Below, piece after piece: positions 1-7,800 of a stretch of DNA of 9,954 bases. The notes below the pieces were generated by a model. The model was not told the DNA's origin. It made no database searches and saw nothing but the letters and a program-made list of their open reading frames with translations. The first letter of the stretch is position 1. Every line of letters starts with the position of its first letter. Both the position numbers and the translations under genes were made by a program. The stretch comes from Bacteroidales bacterium (GTDB lineage Bacteria; Bacteroidota; Bacteroidia; Bacteroidales; GCA-2748055): NCBI GenBank assembly GCA_024763595.1, contig JANTFK010000087.1, positions 1 through 9,954 on the forward strand, in the 5' to 3' direction.

Positions 1-329
1 AGAACAAAATGAGTGAAACAATCAGTGAAACATGTCATTTTATAGAGCACAATGTTCAGGAGGATTTAAAACTTGAGGTATTGGCCTCAAAATATCACCT
101 TTCACTCTCCCATTTCAAGCACAGGTTTAAAAAAGAGACCGGGATCCCTCCGGCAGACTATATTCTCCGTGAAAAGATCAATGCAGCCAAAAAGATGCTG
201 TTGCAGGATCAACCGGTGCACAATGTAGCCTATGAACTGGCATTCAGCTCGCCCTCCTATTTCTCCACGGTGTTTAAAAGGTATACCGGACATACGCCTT
301 CATCTTTCAAAGAGAGATGTTCAGCATGA
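1..329 (+). CDS. AraC-family transcriptional regulator, C-terminal DNA-binding domain (5' partial)
   Basis: The visible 106 residues are a nearly complete AraC/XylS-type DNA-binding domain with two helix-turn-helix motifs. The first lies at about residues 21-42 counted from the ATG at position 9 (LEVLASKYHLSLSHFKHRFK). The second is at about 71-93 and carries the family signature AFSSPSYFSTVFKRYTG, followed by the usual TPSSFKER ending. Proteins of this family normally have an N-terminal sensing or dimerisation domain of 150 residues or more. The frame is open to the left edge (positions 3-8 read as sense codons), so the ATG at 9 is probably internal and the true start lies outside the window. 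The TGA at 327-329 is only 25 bp from the stop of the convergent serine hydrolase gene, leaving no room for a separate terminator. By family habit and location it may control the nearby hydrolase and rhamnosidase genes; this is inference and its effector is unknown. AraC-type identity is secure. Confidence 0.92.
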   Translation, partial: NKMSETISETCHFIEHNVQEDLKLEVLASKYHLSLSHFKHRFKKETGIPPADYILREKINAAKKMLLQDQPVHNVAYELAFSSPSYFSTVFKRYTGHTPSSFKERCSA

Positions 330-354
330 GGAAGCATTCACTATTTCTGTAAGG

Positions 355-1644
355 TCAGTCATCAATGGCCTGGCTGATCAGTTGCCTCATCAGGGCAGAT
401 GTCTCATCATGAACGGGTCCCTGGGTCTGTTTCATAATAATCCCGATAAGCTGCTCTTTGGGGTCCGCGAAATATCCGGTATTAAAATAGCCCCCCCAGA
501 AAAAGGTGCCTTCACTTCCCAGTCCCCCGGCTGCCTCACCCCTGTCATTGATCACTCCGAAAGCCAGCCCGTAATAGTTTGTCTCCGCATCCAGTGCAGC
601 ACCGGTCTGATCAGCCATGATCGCCCTGATCGTTGTCCGGCTGAGGATCCTTATACCGTTAAGTTCACCACCATTCAGGTACATTTGTAAAAAAGTGGCA
701 TAATCTTTTGCTGTGCTGCATAAACCGGCCCCACCGGAAAAGAAGCTTCTGGCACCTTTCACAGGGTACTCCGGATCATAAAAAGTTACCGGGTAATGCA
801 CCCACTTTCCGTCCACCTTATGCTGGACAGGCACCAGCCTGTCTGCTTTGGAATCCGGCAGGTAGAACCAGGTATCATCCATCCCCAGGGGATCGAATAA
901 ACGTTCCCTGAGAAACTGGTCAAAGGGCATTCCCGACACCACCTCCACCAGGTAGCCCAGCACATCCAGCCCTTCACTATATGTGAACTTTTCACCCGGA
1001 TTGTTGTGGAGGGGCAACCGGGCCAGTTTCTTCACACTCTCTCCGATGGTAATCTCCTCCGTTGTATAAAGATCGGTAACCCCCGCTTTCTGGTAGATCA
1101 TTTTAAATCGTTCATCTCCATCGATCATGCCATAACCAATTCCCGAGGTATGGGTCAGCAGGTGCCTGATGGTGATCTCTTTGTCGGCCGGCACAGTTGT
1201 GTAACTGGTATCGGAAAAGGTAAAATCCTTCAGTACTCCGGGATCCTTAAACTCCGGTATATATTTGGAGACGGGATCGTCCAGTCTGAACTTTCCCTCC
1301 TCCCAGAGCATCAGAATAGCTGTGGAAGTGATCGCTTTGCTCTGTGAAGCAATGCGAAAGATATCATCCTTTTTCATGGAGCGTCCCGATTCAGCATCAG
1401 CCTTTCCATAGGCTTCATGAAAAACGATCTTACCGTTCCTGGCCACCAGAGCCACGATACCGGGAAGGTCTCCCCGGCTGACATGCTCCCGGCACATGGC
1501 ATCGAACCGCTGAAGCCGTTCTGCCGATATACCCACACTTTCGGGATTGGCATAGCTCAATGGGGCCGATTGCTGATTTGATCTGGTCTGAGCATTGACC
1601 AGGAAGGCCAGCGCAAGCAAAATAATTGTGATCCTTGTTTTCAT
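355..1644 (-). CDS. Exported serine hydrolase, class C beta-lactamase / family VIII esterase fold
   Basis: This encodes a secreted or periplasmic serine hydrolase of the beta-lactamase-related family (PF00144 type), which includes class C beta-lactamases, D-aminopeptidases and family VIII carboxylesterases. I chose the ATG at 1642-1644, giving 429 residues, because it puts a clean signal peptide at the very N-terminus: MKTR, a hydrophobic core, then NAQ at about residues 17-19. An upstream in-frame ATG at 1677 would add 11 charged residues. In 429-residue numbering, the catalytic SxxK motif is S100-Q-S-K103. HLLTHTSGIGYG follows at about 161. The second motif is Y222-S-E, where the YxN of true beta-lactamases is replaced. 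The third motif position is occupied by W383-G-G rather than KTG, as in family VIII esterases. Esterase or amidase activity is therefore more likely than antibiotic resistance. It is divergent from the rhamnosidase gene and could deacylate the same glycan, which is inference. The substrate cannot be read from sequence. Confidence 0.9.
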   Translation of the reverse strand: MKTRITIILLALAFLVNAQTRSNQQSAPLSYANPESVGISAERLQRFDAMCREHVSRGDLPGIVALVARNGKIVFHEAYGKADAESGRSMKKDDIFRIASQSKAITSTAILMLWEEGKFRLDDPVSKYIPEFKDPGVLKDFTFSDTSYTTVPADKEITIRHLLTHTSGIGYGMIDGDERFKMIYQKAGVTDLYTTEEITIGESVKKLARLPLHNNPGEKFTYSEGLDVLGYLVEVVSGMPFDQFLRERLFDPLGMDDTWFYLPDSKADRLVPVQHKVDGKWVHYPVTFYDPEYPVKGARSFFSGGAGLCSTAKDYATFLQMYLNGGELNGIRILSRTTIRAIMADQTGAALDAETNYYGLAFGVINDRGEAAGGLGSEGTFFWGGYFNTGYFADPKEQLIGIIMKQTQGPVHDETSALMRQLISQAIDD

Positions 1645-1751
1645 GGTGTCCCTGTTAAAATCTCCCCTTATTTTCATACAAGTTACAACCTTTATAACAT
1701 AATATCACGGTATTCGTCTTAGATCCTTATATTTCTCTCATTTGGGTAACT

Positions 1752-1782
1752 CAAATTTATTTCATCAAACATCACTCGTCAA
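1752..1782 (-). promoter_or_regulatory. Candidate Bacteroidota-type promoter for the serine hydrolase gene
   Basis: Read on the minus strand, TTG (1782-1780) is followed after 20 bases by TAAATTTG (1759-1752). The second element fully matches the Bacteroidota -7 consensus TAnnTTTG, and the spacing fits the usual 19-21 bases. Transcription would start near 1745, giving a leader of about 100 nt to the ATG at 1644. The short motifs and AT-rich background make a chance match possible. Confidence 0.5.
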
Positions 1783-1900
1783 TGCATTTAATGGCAGTTC
1801 TTTTGCACTTTTTGACCCCAAATTCTTTGAACCCTGCACAAAATCACTTGAGAAATAATGCCAGGGATCAAAAAATACAACAAAAAGGTCATATCAGCTA

Positions 1901-1931
1901 TTTAATAGCGTGCATCTGTTTCGTATGTTTA
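1901..1931 (+). promoter_or_regulatory. Candidate Bacteroidota-type promoter for the rhamnosidase gene
   Basis: TTTA at 1901-1904, a 19-base spacer, then TATGTTTA at 1924-1931 match the Bacteroidota promoter pattern TTTG-N19-TAnnTTTG with one mismatch in each element. A start of transcription near 1937-1940 would lie downstream of the ATG at 1910, so that codon could not be used from this promoter. This supports starting the rhamnosidase at 1964 or 1988. The element overlaps an inverted repeat, which would suit repression or activator control. Confidence 0.5.
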
Positions 1932-1949
1932 ATACCTCATTTAACATAC
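1923..1949. promoter_or_regulatory. Operator-like inverted repeat overlapping the rhamnosidase promoter
   Basis: GTATGTTTAAT (1923-1933) and ATTTAACATAC (1939-1949) form an imperfect dyad with 10 of 11 paired positions and a 5-base centre. The left arm covers the candidate -7 element, and the dyad spans the expected transcription start. A symmetrical site of this size is typical of a dimeric helix-turn-helix regulator, whereas AraC-type proteins more often bind direct repeats. The binding protein is unknown. As RNA the arms would form only a weak AU-rich stem without a following U tract, so a terminator is unlikely. Confidence 0.45.
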
Positions 1950-1987
1950 AAAAGATTAGCTCTATGAATCTAACCATTGCACCCCTG

Positions 1988-4741
1988 ATGAAAACAGAGA
2001 GCATAGTAGTCTGGATTGCCCTGTTAACCATTATCACCGCCTGCAATACATCCCCAGATGTTGTGGTGACCGAATTAAAAACAGAAGGCCGGAGTCATCC
2101 ACAGGGTATTGATCGCCCTGCCCCCAGCTTTTCCTGGATGCTGGAATCAGCGGTACAGGACCAGCAACAAACTGCATGCCGGATCCTGGTTGCCACAGAT
2201 CCTGCCCTGTTGGAAGAGGGCTCTGCGGACCTCTGGGATTCGAAAAAAATAGAATCGCAAAAAAACAGCCTGGTAACCTACCGGGGGAAACCCCTGCAAC
2301 CGGGCCAGCAGGTATGGTGGAAAGTAAGGGTCTGGGACTCCCGTAGCCATCCATCCGCATGGAGTAAGCCTGCAGCCTTCTCCATGGGATTACTCAATCC
2401 TGAAGACTGGAAAGCTTCATGGATCGGGCTGGACCGGGCTGTGGGAAACGACAGACCCGACATCGGGAGCAGGGTGCTCTCGGCACGCTACCTGAGAAAA
2501 GAGTTTACTGTGGGGAAAAGGGTAAAAAGGGCCATGGTATACATGGTGGGACTGGGAACCTCGGAACTTTACCTGAATGGTCACAAGGTGGGGGACCAGG
2601 TACTTTCACCGGCCCTTGCTGAATACAATAAACGATCCTGGTATGTGACCCATGATGTGGCGGCCCTGGTCGCAGATGGCCTGAATACCGCAGGGGTCAT
2701 CCTGGGTAACGGGCGTTATTTTGCACCCAGGATCAATGCTCCTACCCTCACACGTACCTTTGGTTTTCCCAGGTTGTTATTACAACTGGAAATGGAGTAC
2801 ACGGATGGAACCAAAGAGAGGGTCGTCTCCGACCCTTCCTGGAAACTCACGGCCGGGGGACCTGTCAGGGCCAACAATGAATATGATGGTGAAACCTATG
2901 ATGCACGCATGGAACTCACCGGATGGAGTAAGAATGGCTTTGACGATTCAGGATGGATGAATGCCGAACAGGTGAAGCCCGCCTCCCCTGAGATCTCATC
3001 ACAGATGACAGAACCCATCCGGGTCACCGAAACCATTCTACCGCTCTCTGTATCCTCACCTGAAACAGGAGTTTACATTTTTGACATGGGGCAGAACATG
3101 GTGGGCTGGACCAGACTGAAAGTCAGGGCGGACAAAGGGACCGTAATCAAACAGCGGTTTGCGGAGACCCTGCAGGAGGATGGGAACCTCTACCTGGCCA
3201 ATATCAGGGGAGCAAAGGTGACCGACACATACATTGCCAAAGGGGAAGGAACCGAGACCTGGGAACCGCAATTTGTCTACCACGGGTTCAGGTATGTTGA
3301 ACTGACCGGTTATCCGGGAACCCCCGACCTGTCGGTACTGGAAGGAGAGGTTGTCCATGACGACCTTGAGAAGTCCGGCTATTTCGAATGTTCCGATCCT
3401 TTGATCAACCAGATCTATAAGAATGCTACCTGGGGCATCAGAGGCAACTACAGGAGTATTCCGACCGACTGTCCCCAGCGGGACGAGCGCCAGGGATGGC
3501 TGGGTGACCGTGCCACCGGTTCGCGCGGAGAATCCTACCTGTTCGACATCAGAAACCTCTACAGAAAATGGCTCACCGATATCTTCGATGCCCAGAAAGA
3601 GAGTGGCAGCATCTCCGATGTCTGTCCCGCCTACTGGCCCCTGTACAACGATAATGTTACCTGGGACGGTACACCCATTGAACTGGTTAAAATGTTATAC
3701 GAACAGTACGGCGACGAGGATGTCATCAGGGAAAGTTATGATCCCATGAAGCGCTGGGTGGATTACATGATCTCCCGCTATATGGTTAACGATCTGATGC
3801 CAAGGGATAACTACGGAGACTGGTGTGTGCCCCCCCTTGATCCAAAACTGATCCATACCAGGGACCCGCAGCGACTGACACCCGGTGATTACCTGGGGTC
3901 GGTCTTCTTTTACCACGACCTCAGGACCATGGAGATTTATGCGAAAAAACTTAACATTCAGGAGGATGAATCCTACTTTAAGGATCTCGCCAACCGCATG
4001 AACGCCGCCATCAATAAAACCTACTTCGATCCCGAAACAGCACAGTACAGCAACCACTCGGCCACTTCCAACATCCTTGCCCTTGCATTTGAACTGGTTC
4101 CGGAAGGGTATGAGCAAAGGGTATTTGACAACCTGGTAGAGAAGATCGAAGTGGAACATCATGCACATATCACCACAGGACTTGTGGGCCAGGAATTCTT
4201 TAACCGTATCCTGACCCGGTACGGAAGAGCCGACCTGGCATACACGGTCAACACACAGCAAGATTATCCCGGGTACGGGTATATGATTAAAAACGGGGCC
4301 ACTACCATTTGGGAGCTCTGGAACGGTAATACCGCAGATCCTGCCATGAACTCCGGGAACCATGTTATGCTGCTGGGCGATTTTCTGATCTGGTTGTACG
4401 AGGACCTGGCAGGTATCAAACCCGGTCATGATCTACCCGGTTTCAGCCACGTAGTGATGAAACCGCACACGGTACCCGGACTGGACCATGTAAAAGCCGG
4501 TCACCGGTCGCCCAACGGTTGGATCCGCAGTGAATGGCAGATGAAAGCGGGTCTGTTTGACTGGAACGTTACCATTCCAGTCAACAGTACCGCCACCCTT
4601 TACATTCCTGCAGGTAATGGAGCAGTGGTGAACCTGGATGGAAAACCGGCAGAAAGCACTGCAGGAAAGCTGTCAGGGGAACGCTTTATGATGGACCTCG
4701 GCTCAGGAACATACCGGATAACCGTGAAACCAGCACAATGA
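1988..4741 (+). CDS. Alpha-L-rhamnosidase, GH78 family, lipoprotein
   Basis: This enzyme hydrolyses terminal alpha-L-rhamnose from plant or algal polysaccharides and glycosides by an inverting mechanism. I chose the ATG at 1988 (917 residues) because it begins a lipoprotein signal peptide: MKTESIVVW, a hydrophobic core and lipobox ITAC with Cys19, so the protein is probably membrane anchored, periplasmic or surface exposed. ATG 1964 is a possible alternative. ATG 1910 lies upstream of the predicted promoter -7 element. Domains follow the usual GH78 order: an N-terminal Ig-like domain (about 24-134, with WWKVRVWDS), the rhamnosidase N-terminal beta domain (about 140-340, with ELYLNGHKVGD), a second beta domain (about 352-455, with DMGQNMVGW), the (alpha/alpha)6 catalytic barrel (about 461-806) and a C-terminal beta-sandwich (about 808-914). 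The family motif DCPQRDERQGWLGD supplies the likely general acid Glu500, and TTIWELWNG supplies the likely general base Glu776. Length and key residues are normal, so the enzyme should be active. A deacetylase-like remnant begins 7 bp after its stop codon, suggesting a former operon. Confidence 0.95.
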   Translation: MKTESIVVWIALLTIITACNTSPDVVVTELKTEGRSHPQGIDRPAPSFSWMLESAVQDQQQTACRILVATDPALLEEGSADLWDSKKIESQKNSLVTYRGKPLQPGQQVWWKVRVWDSRSHPSAWSKPAAFSMGLLNPEDWKASWIGLDRAVGNDRPDIGSRVLSARYLRKEFTVGKRVKRAMVYMVGLGTSELYLNGHKVGDQVLSPALAEYNKRSWYVTHDVAALVADGLNTAGVILGNGRYFAPRINAPTLTRTFGFPRLLLQLEMEYTDGTKERVVSDPSWKLTAGGPVRANNEYDGETYDARMELTGWSKNGFDDSGWMNAEQVKPASPEISSQMTEPIRVTETILPLSVSSPETGVYIFDMGQNMVGWTRLKVRADKGTVIKQRFAETLQEDGNLYLANIRGAKVTDTYIAKGEGTETWEPQFVYHGFRYVELTGYPGTPDLSVLEGEVVHDDLEKSGYFECSDPLINQIYKNATWGIRGNYRSIPTDCPQRDERQGWLGDRATGSRGESYLFDIRNLYRKWLTDIFDAQKESGSISDVCPAYWPLYNDNVTWDGTPIELVKMLYEQYGDEDVIRESYDPMKRWVDYMISRYMVNDLMPRDNYGDWCVPPLDPKLIHTRDPQRLTPGDYLGSVFFYHDLRTMEIYAKKLNIQEDESYFKDLANRMNAAINKTYFDPETAQYSNHSATSNILALAFELVPEGYEQRVFDNLVEKIEVEHHAHITTGLVGQEFFNRILTRYGRADLAYTVNTQQDYPGYGYMIKNGATTIWELWNGNTADPAMNSGNHVMLLGDFLIWLYEDLAGIKPGHDLPGFSHVVMKPHTVPGLDHVKAGHRSPNGWIRSEWQMKAGLFDWNVTIPVNSTATLYIPAGNGAVVNLDGKPAESTAGKLSGERFMMDLGSGTYRITVKPAQ

Positions 4742-4748
4742 AACGAAC

Positions 4749-4893
4749 ATGATTAAAAAATGGATAACCGCAGCGCTGTTTGCCATTGCCCGGGCAGAAG
4801 CGGGGAAAGCACTGGTGCTTCAGTTCCACGGGATGCCCGATGTGGCTCATCCGTGGGTGCATACCGATCCCGCTCTTTTTGCTCATTATTTCA
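4749..4893 (+). pseudogene. Remnant of an exported polysaccharide deacetylase-like gene
   Basis: An ATG 7 bp after the rhamnosidase stop opens a 64-codon frame (to 4943). It starts like a signal peptide (MIKKWITAALFAI) and passes at once into ARAEAGKALVLQFHGMP and then HPWVHTDPALFAHYF. From memory, the second part resembles a segment near the C-terminus of Bacteroidota and planctomycete polysaccharide deacetylase-family proteins, where an [VL]xFHGxPDxxHPWV stretch precedes the last helices; I could not run a search. If correct, the catalytic middle of the gene is missing and the end is replaced: after about codon 46 the frame runs into the antisense of the large gene's 3' end, so the closing residues (VNVLLSCCSSDRSLM) are not native. 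The spacing suggests it was once co-transcribed with the rhamnosidase. It is probably non-functional. Alternatively it could be a small exported protein, but the abrupt junction argues against that. Confidence 0.5.
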
Positions 4894-7800
4894 GGGTAAA
4901 TGTCCTGCTAAGCTGCTGCTCATCCGATCGAAGCCTAATGTAATATAAGCCCTTTGCCAGTCCACTAACATCTATGGTTTTTATAAACTCTTTTACCCCG
5001 GGAAACGCTTGTATAAAGATTTTCCTTCCGTTTGAATCAAAGATATCAAGGACCAGATCTTCTACCTCTTCATAGCTGTACCTGATATGTAGATAACGGG
5101 ATGCAGGTACGGGATAGAGTGTAAGATCGCCTGGCAGGATCCAATCCTCCAAGCCCGTAACCGATGTCAGGTAAATCGAGTCACCTGCACTACAACCATC
5201 CGGATCCATTACACCAACTCTGTACCATCCATACTGTACAGCATCGTAGGTTCGATTGCCATCAACTCCATTCCACTGATAGGATACAAAACCTGCTCCT
5301 GCATCCAGGGTAAATGGCAACTGCGTACCCAGGGTATCATTTTTCCCGCCTAACTCTGGTGCAGGGAGTCCCAGGTGTGAAACAATCACCTCCAGCGTAT
5401 CGGTGGAGGGATCGGCATCCTGACCATAGGTGGAATAAGCCAAAAGGTGGTGATCCCCCCTGGAGGAGAAATCAAAACCAGATTTGAACAGGAACTCAAG
5501 AGAGTCCCCGGAATTTAGCATCTGAGATATAGTTCTCAGAATCGTGACCGGTGTCTTATGATCCACAGAGGTTGTTACGCTGACTGATTCATCAACGATA
5601 GCATGCGTCCCATAATTCCTGATGTAAAGCCTGATTTCTTCCTGATCACTGAGATAACAACCCGAGCCGGGACTCTGGATAGATGAAATACCCACATCCC
5701 ACAGATCAAAGCCGATCTGAATCTCATCAGAAGCCTCACAGCCATGTTCATCAGTAGCAATAATCGAATAGGTGGAATCCGGAGTTTGATTTGCATATGC
5801 TGCCACAAAGAACTGTCCGCCGGATCCGTCCTGCCATACGTAAGAAACAAAACCTGCCCCTGCATCCAGGGTATATCTTGCAGTATTCACTACCAGGTCG
5901 TCTCCAAGGAAGATGCTGGGTGTAGTATATACTTCTATACGCTGGTCAAATGCATTGTTTTCCGGAATCAGATCTCCTGCATAAGATGCTACAGCCATGA
6001 ACTGATACACACCATTCTTACTCACATCTACGGTTTCAGTGGAGGAAAACAGGATGGAATCAGACGGGACCAGTTTCCGGTCCATATGAATGGTGTCAAA
6101 GAGCAAGTCGCCCCCCTCAAACTGGTAGCTGATAAAAACCGTGTCTCCGGTCCAAATGGTATCAGTACCCGTATTTTTCACATAGAATTCCACATGCTCT
6201 GTGGCAGATAAACCACATCCGCCTATGGGATTACTAAGGCGCTCTACAGCTATATCCGGTATCACGAGGGATATATAAACGGAATCTGTATTGGGGCACA
6301 TGGTCCCCTGCTGCACGGTGACCATGTATTGTCCACTTGTATCAATCAGCAGGGTCTGCCCTGTGGATCCATCCTGCCATAGGTATGACTCATAGCCTGT
6401 ACCTGCATCAATGATATGCTCAAAGGCCCTGACCACCGTATCGGATCCCAGATCGATAGAGGTGTACCCATAGACCTCAACGATCAGTTTAAGAGTATCA
6501 TTGCTCAGGGTATCATCATAGGGTAATTCCGTGTAGGATGACACAGAATAGATTCCTGAAACGCTCATATCCAAAGCAGTAGCAAAGGTATATACAAAGG
6601 AACTGTCCGGAAGAACCTGAGCTGTAAGCACAGCTGTTTCTTCTATGACCGGTTCTGCATTCACCCGGCATCGCAGCGGGATTTCATCTCCCACATCCAG
6701 GGTGTCGCTCCCGAAATTCGTAATCTCTATCCTTGGATTGACTATTTCACCTAACTCGCATCCTGTAAAAGGTTCCATCATACTTGTCACTCCCACATCA
6801 GCGATCAGGCGATAAATGCGGGAAGTATCACTGTACTCACAATAGGTATTACTGGCTGTTACATAATATGTCCCATCTGACATAGAGGTGACATGATAGA
6901 TGGGATCTGTGGAATTGTCCTGCCAGAGATAAGTAACTGCGGGTGCACCGGAAGATGCATTCAACACCACTGTATCCGGCCGCACAGTATAAATGCTATT
7001 CTGCAGATACACATAAGGGGTCTGAGAGACCTCAAAAGATTTCGAAGTAGAGTCATTGGTCACTGTCTCATTGTAAAAATCAATATCATCGGACAGCAGA
7101 GTGAAAGCCTCTATGTTCTGCCAACCTGAGGAGCTAATCTCCAGCGGATCTGTGAAGATGTGGGCCAGGGTTCCTCCACCCGGCACATTGCTTTCCAGTA
7201 CAAATGTATCTGTAACAGTCGGCTCGGACTCATAGTCGTAAGCCACAATAAGGATTTCCCCGGCCATCAGGGTATCAAGACTAAAATTCTTGATGGTCAC
7301 CGCCACATGGTCCGCTATCTCCTGTGCACAACCATTCATGGGTTGCTCAATGGACACAACGCCCACATCCCTGGGAATTTCATATACACGGATATCATCA
7401 ACACCAATGCCTTCCAACCTGCCGGATGCATCACTGGCAAAATGGAAGCGAAATTTAACACAGGGCATATTCCTGAAAACGCTGGTATCCAACTCAATTC
7501 TGGAGGTCAGCCATTCCCCCGATCCACCGGTCCAACCATGTCCCCCATCCAGGGAGGATATCACATCTGAATTGTACCAGTTCCAGTAGTAAGAAGCACC
7601 CTCTCCCAGACTGCCCAGGCGTGACCACGTCTGTCCTTTGTCAAGTGAGTATTCAAGGTTTACTCCATCTTCATCCTCCATACTCAGGAATAAGCTGCAC
7701 TCGAAAATCGGGTAATCAATGCCCGTGAAGTCGAAACAGGGTCCCAACAAATAACTGTCCTCGTCATCATTGTATTCTCCATCCAGGTTGGTCACCCAGG

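Larger units (their letters stand above)
1645..1987. other. Divergent intergenic region between serine hydrolase and rhamnosidase
   Basis: About 340 bp of AT-rich sequence separate the two divergent start codons. I see no convincing gene here: the short open frame at 1782-1967 has no recognisable domain and lies over the promoter elements. The region holds a leftward promoter candidate (1752-1782), a rightward promoter candidate (1901-1931) and an 11-5-11 inverted repeat (1923-1949). A loose direct repeat, TTTGACCC at 1811-1818 and TTTGAACCC at 1826-1834, lies between the two promoters. The rest shows no structure I can support. Confidence 0.7.
5162..7369 (-). repeat. Four tandem CARDB-Ig modules in the T9SS protein
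   Basis: Four degenerate units of about 180-190 residues lie end to end: 7369-6800, 6799-6257, 6256-5699 and 5698-5162. Each begins with D[VI][GA] and a P-x-x-GC motif, continues with a beta-rich stretch containing [KTR]N[FTY][GS], and ends in an Ig/PKD-like module with [LI][DN]A..G...SY.W followed by a cysteine before an acidic/serine motif. A fifth, lone copy of the first half (GSSCGLSAAEMV) sits at about 8257-7931. The conserved cysteines are C841/C1004, C1031/C1185, C1212/C1371 and C1398/C1553. The units are stalk-like and probably hold the N-terminal binding domains away from the cell surface. Confidence 0.85.

Noticed and set aside
232..690. 152-codon open frame spanning the end of the AraC gene and the antisense of the serine hydrolase
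   Set aside because: It crosses two well-supported genes in other frames and its translation shows no protein family.
1645..1677. Upstream extension of the serine hydrolase to the ATG at 1677
   Set aside because: It adds 11 mostly polar or charged residues before an otherwise standard signal peptide.
1782..1967. 61-codon open frame in the intergenic region (+)
   Set aside because: It has no recognisable domain or initiation signal, overlaps the candidate promoter and the rhamnosidase leader, and has an unremarkable composition for a chance frame.
1910..1987. Upstream extension of the rhamnosidase to the ATG at 1910
   Set aside because: It would bury the lipoprotein signal peptide behind 26 residues, and the ATG lies upstream of the candidate promoter -7 element.
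3695..4429. 244-codon open frame antisense to the rhamnosidase
   Set aside because: It lies wholly inside a well-supported GH78 gene on the other strand and its translation shows no family motif; it is a by-product of codon bias in the real gene.
4786..4796. GC-rich palindrome GCCCGGGC as a terminator between the convergent genes
   Set aside because: An eight-base palindrome has no loop or U tract, and it lies within the remnant coding frame.
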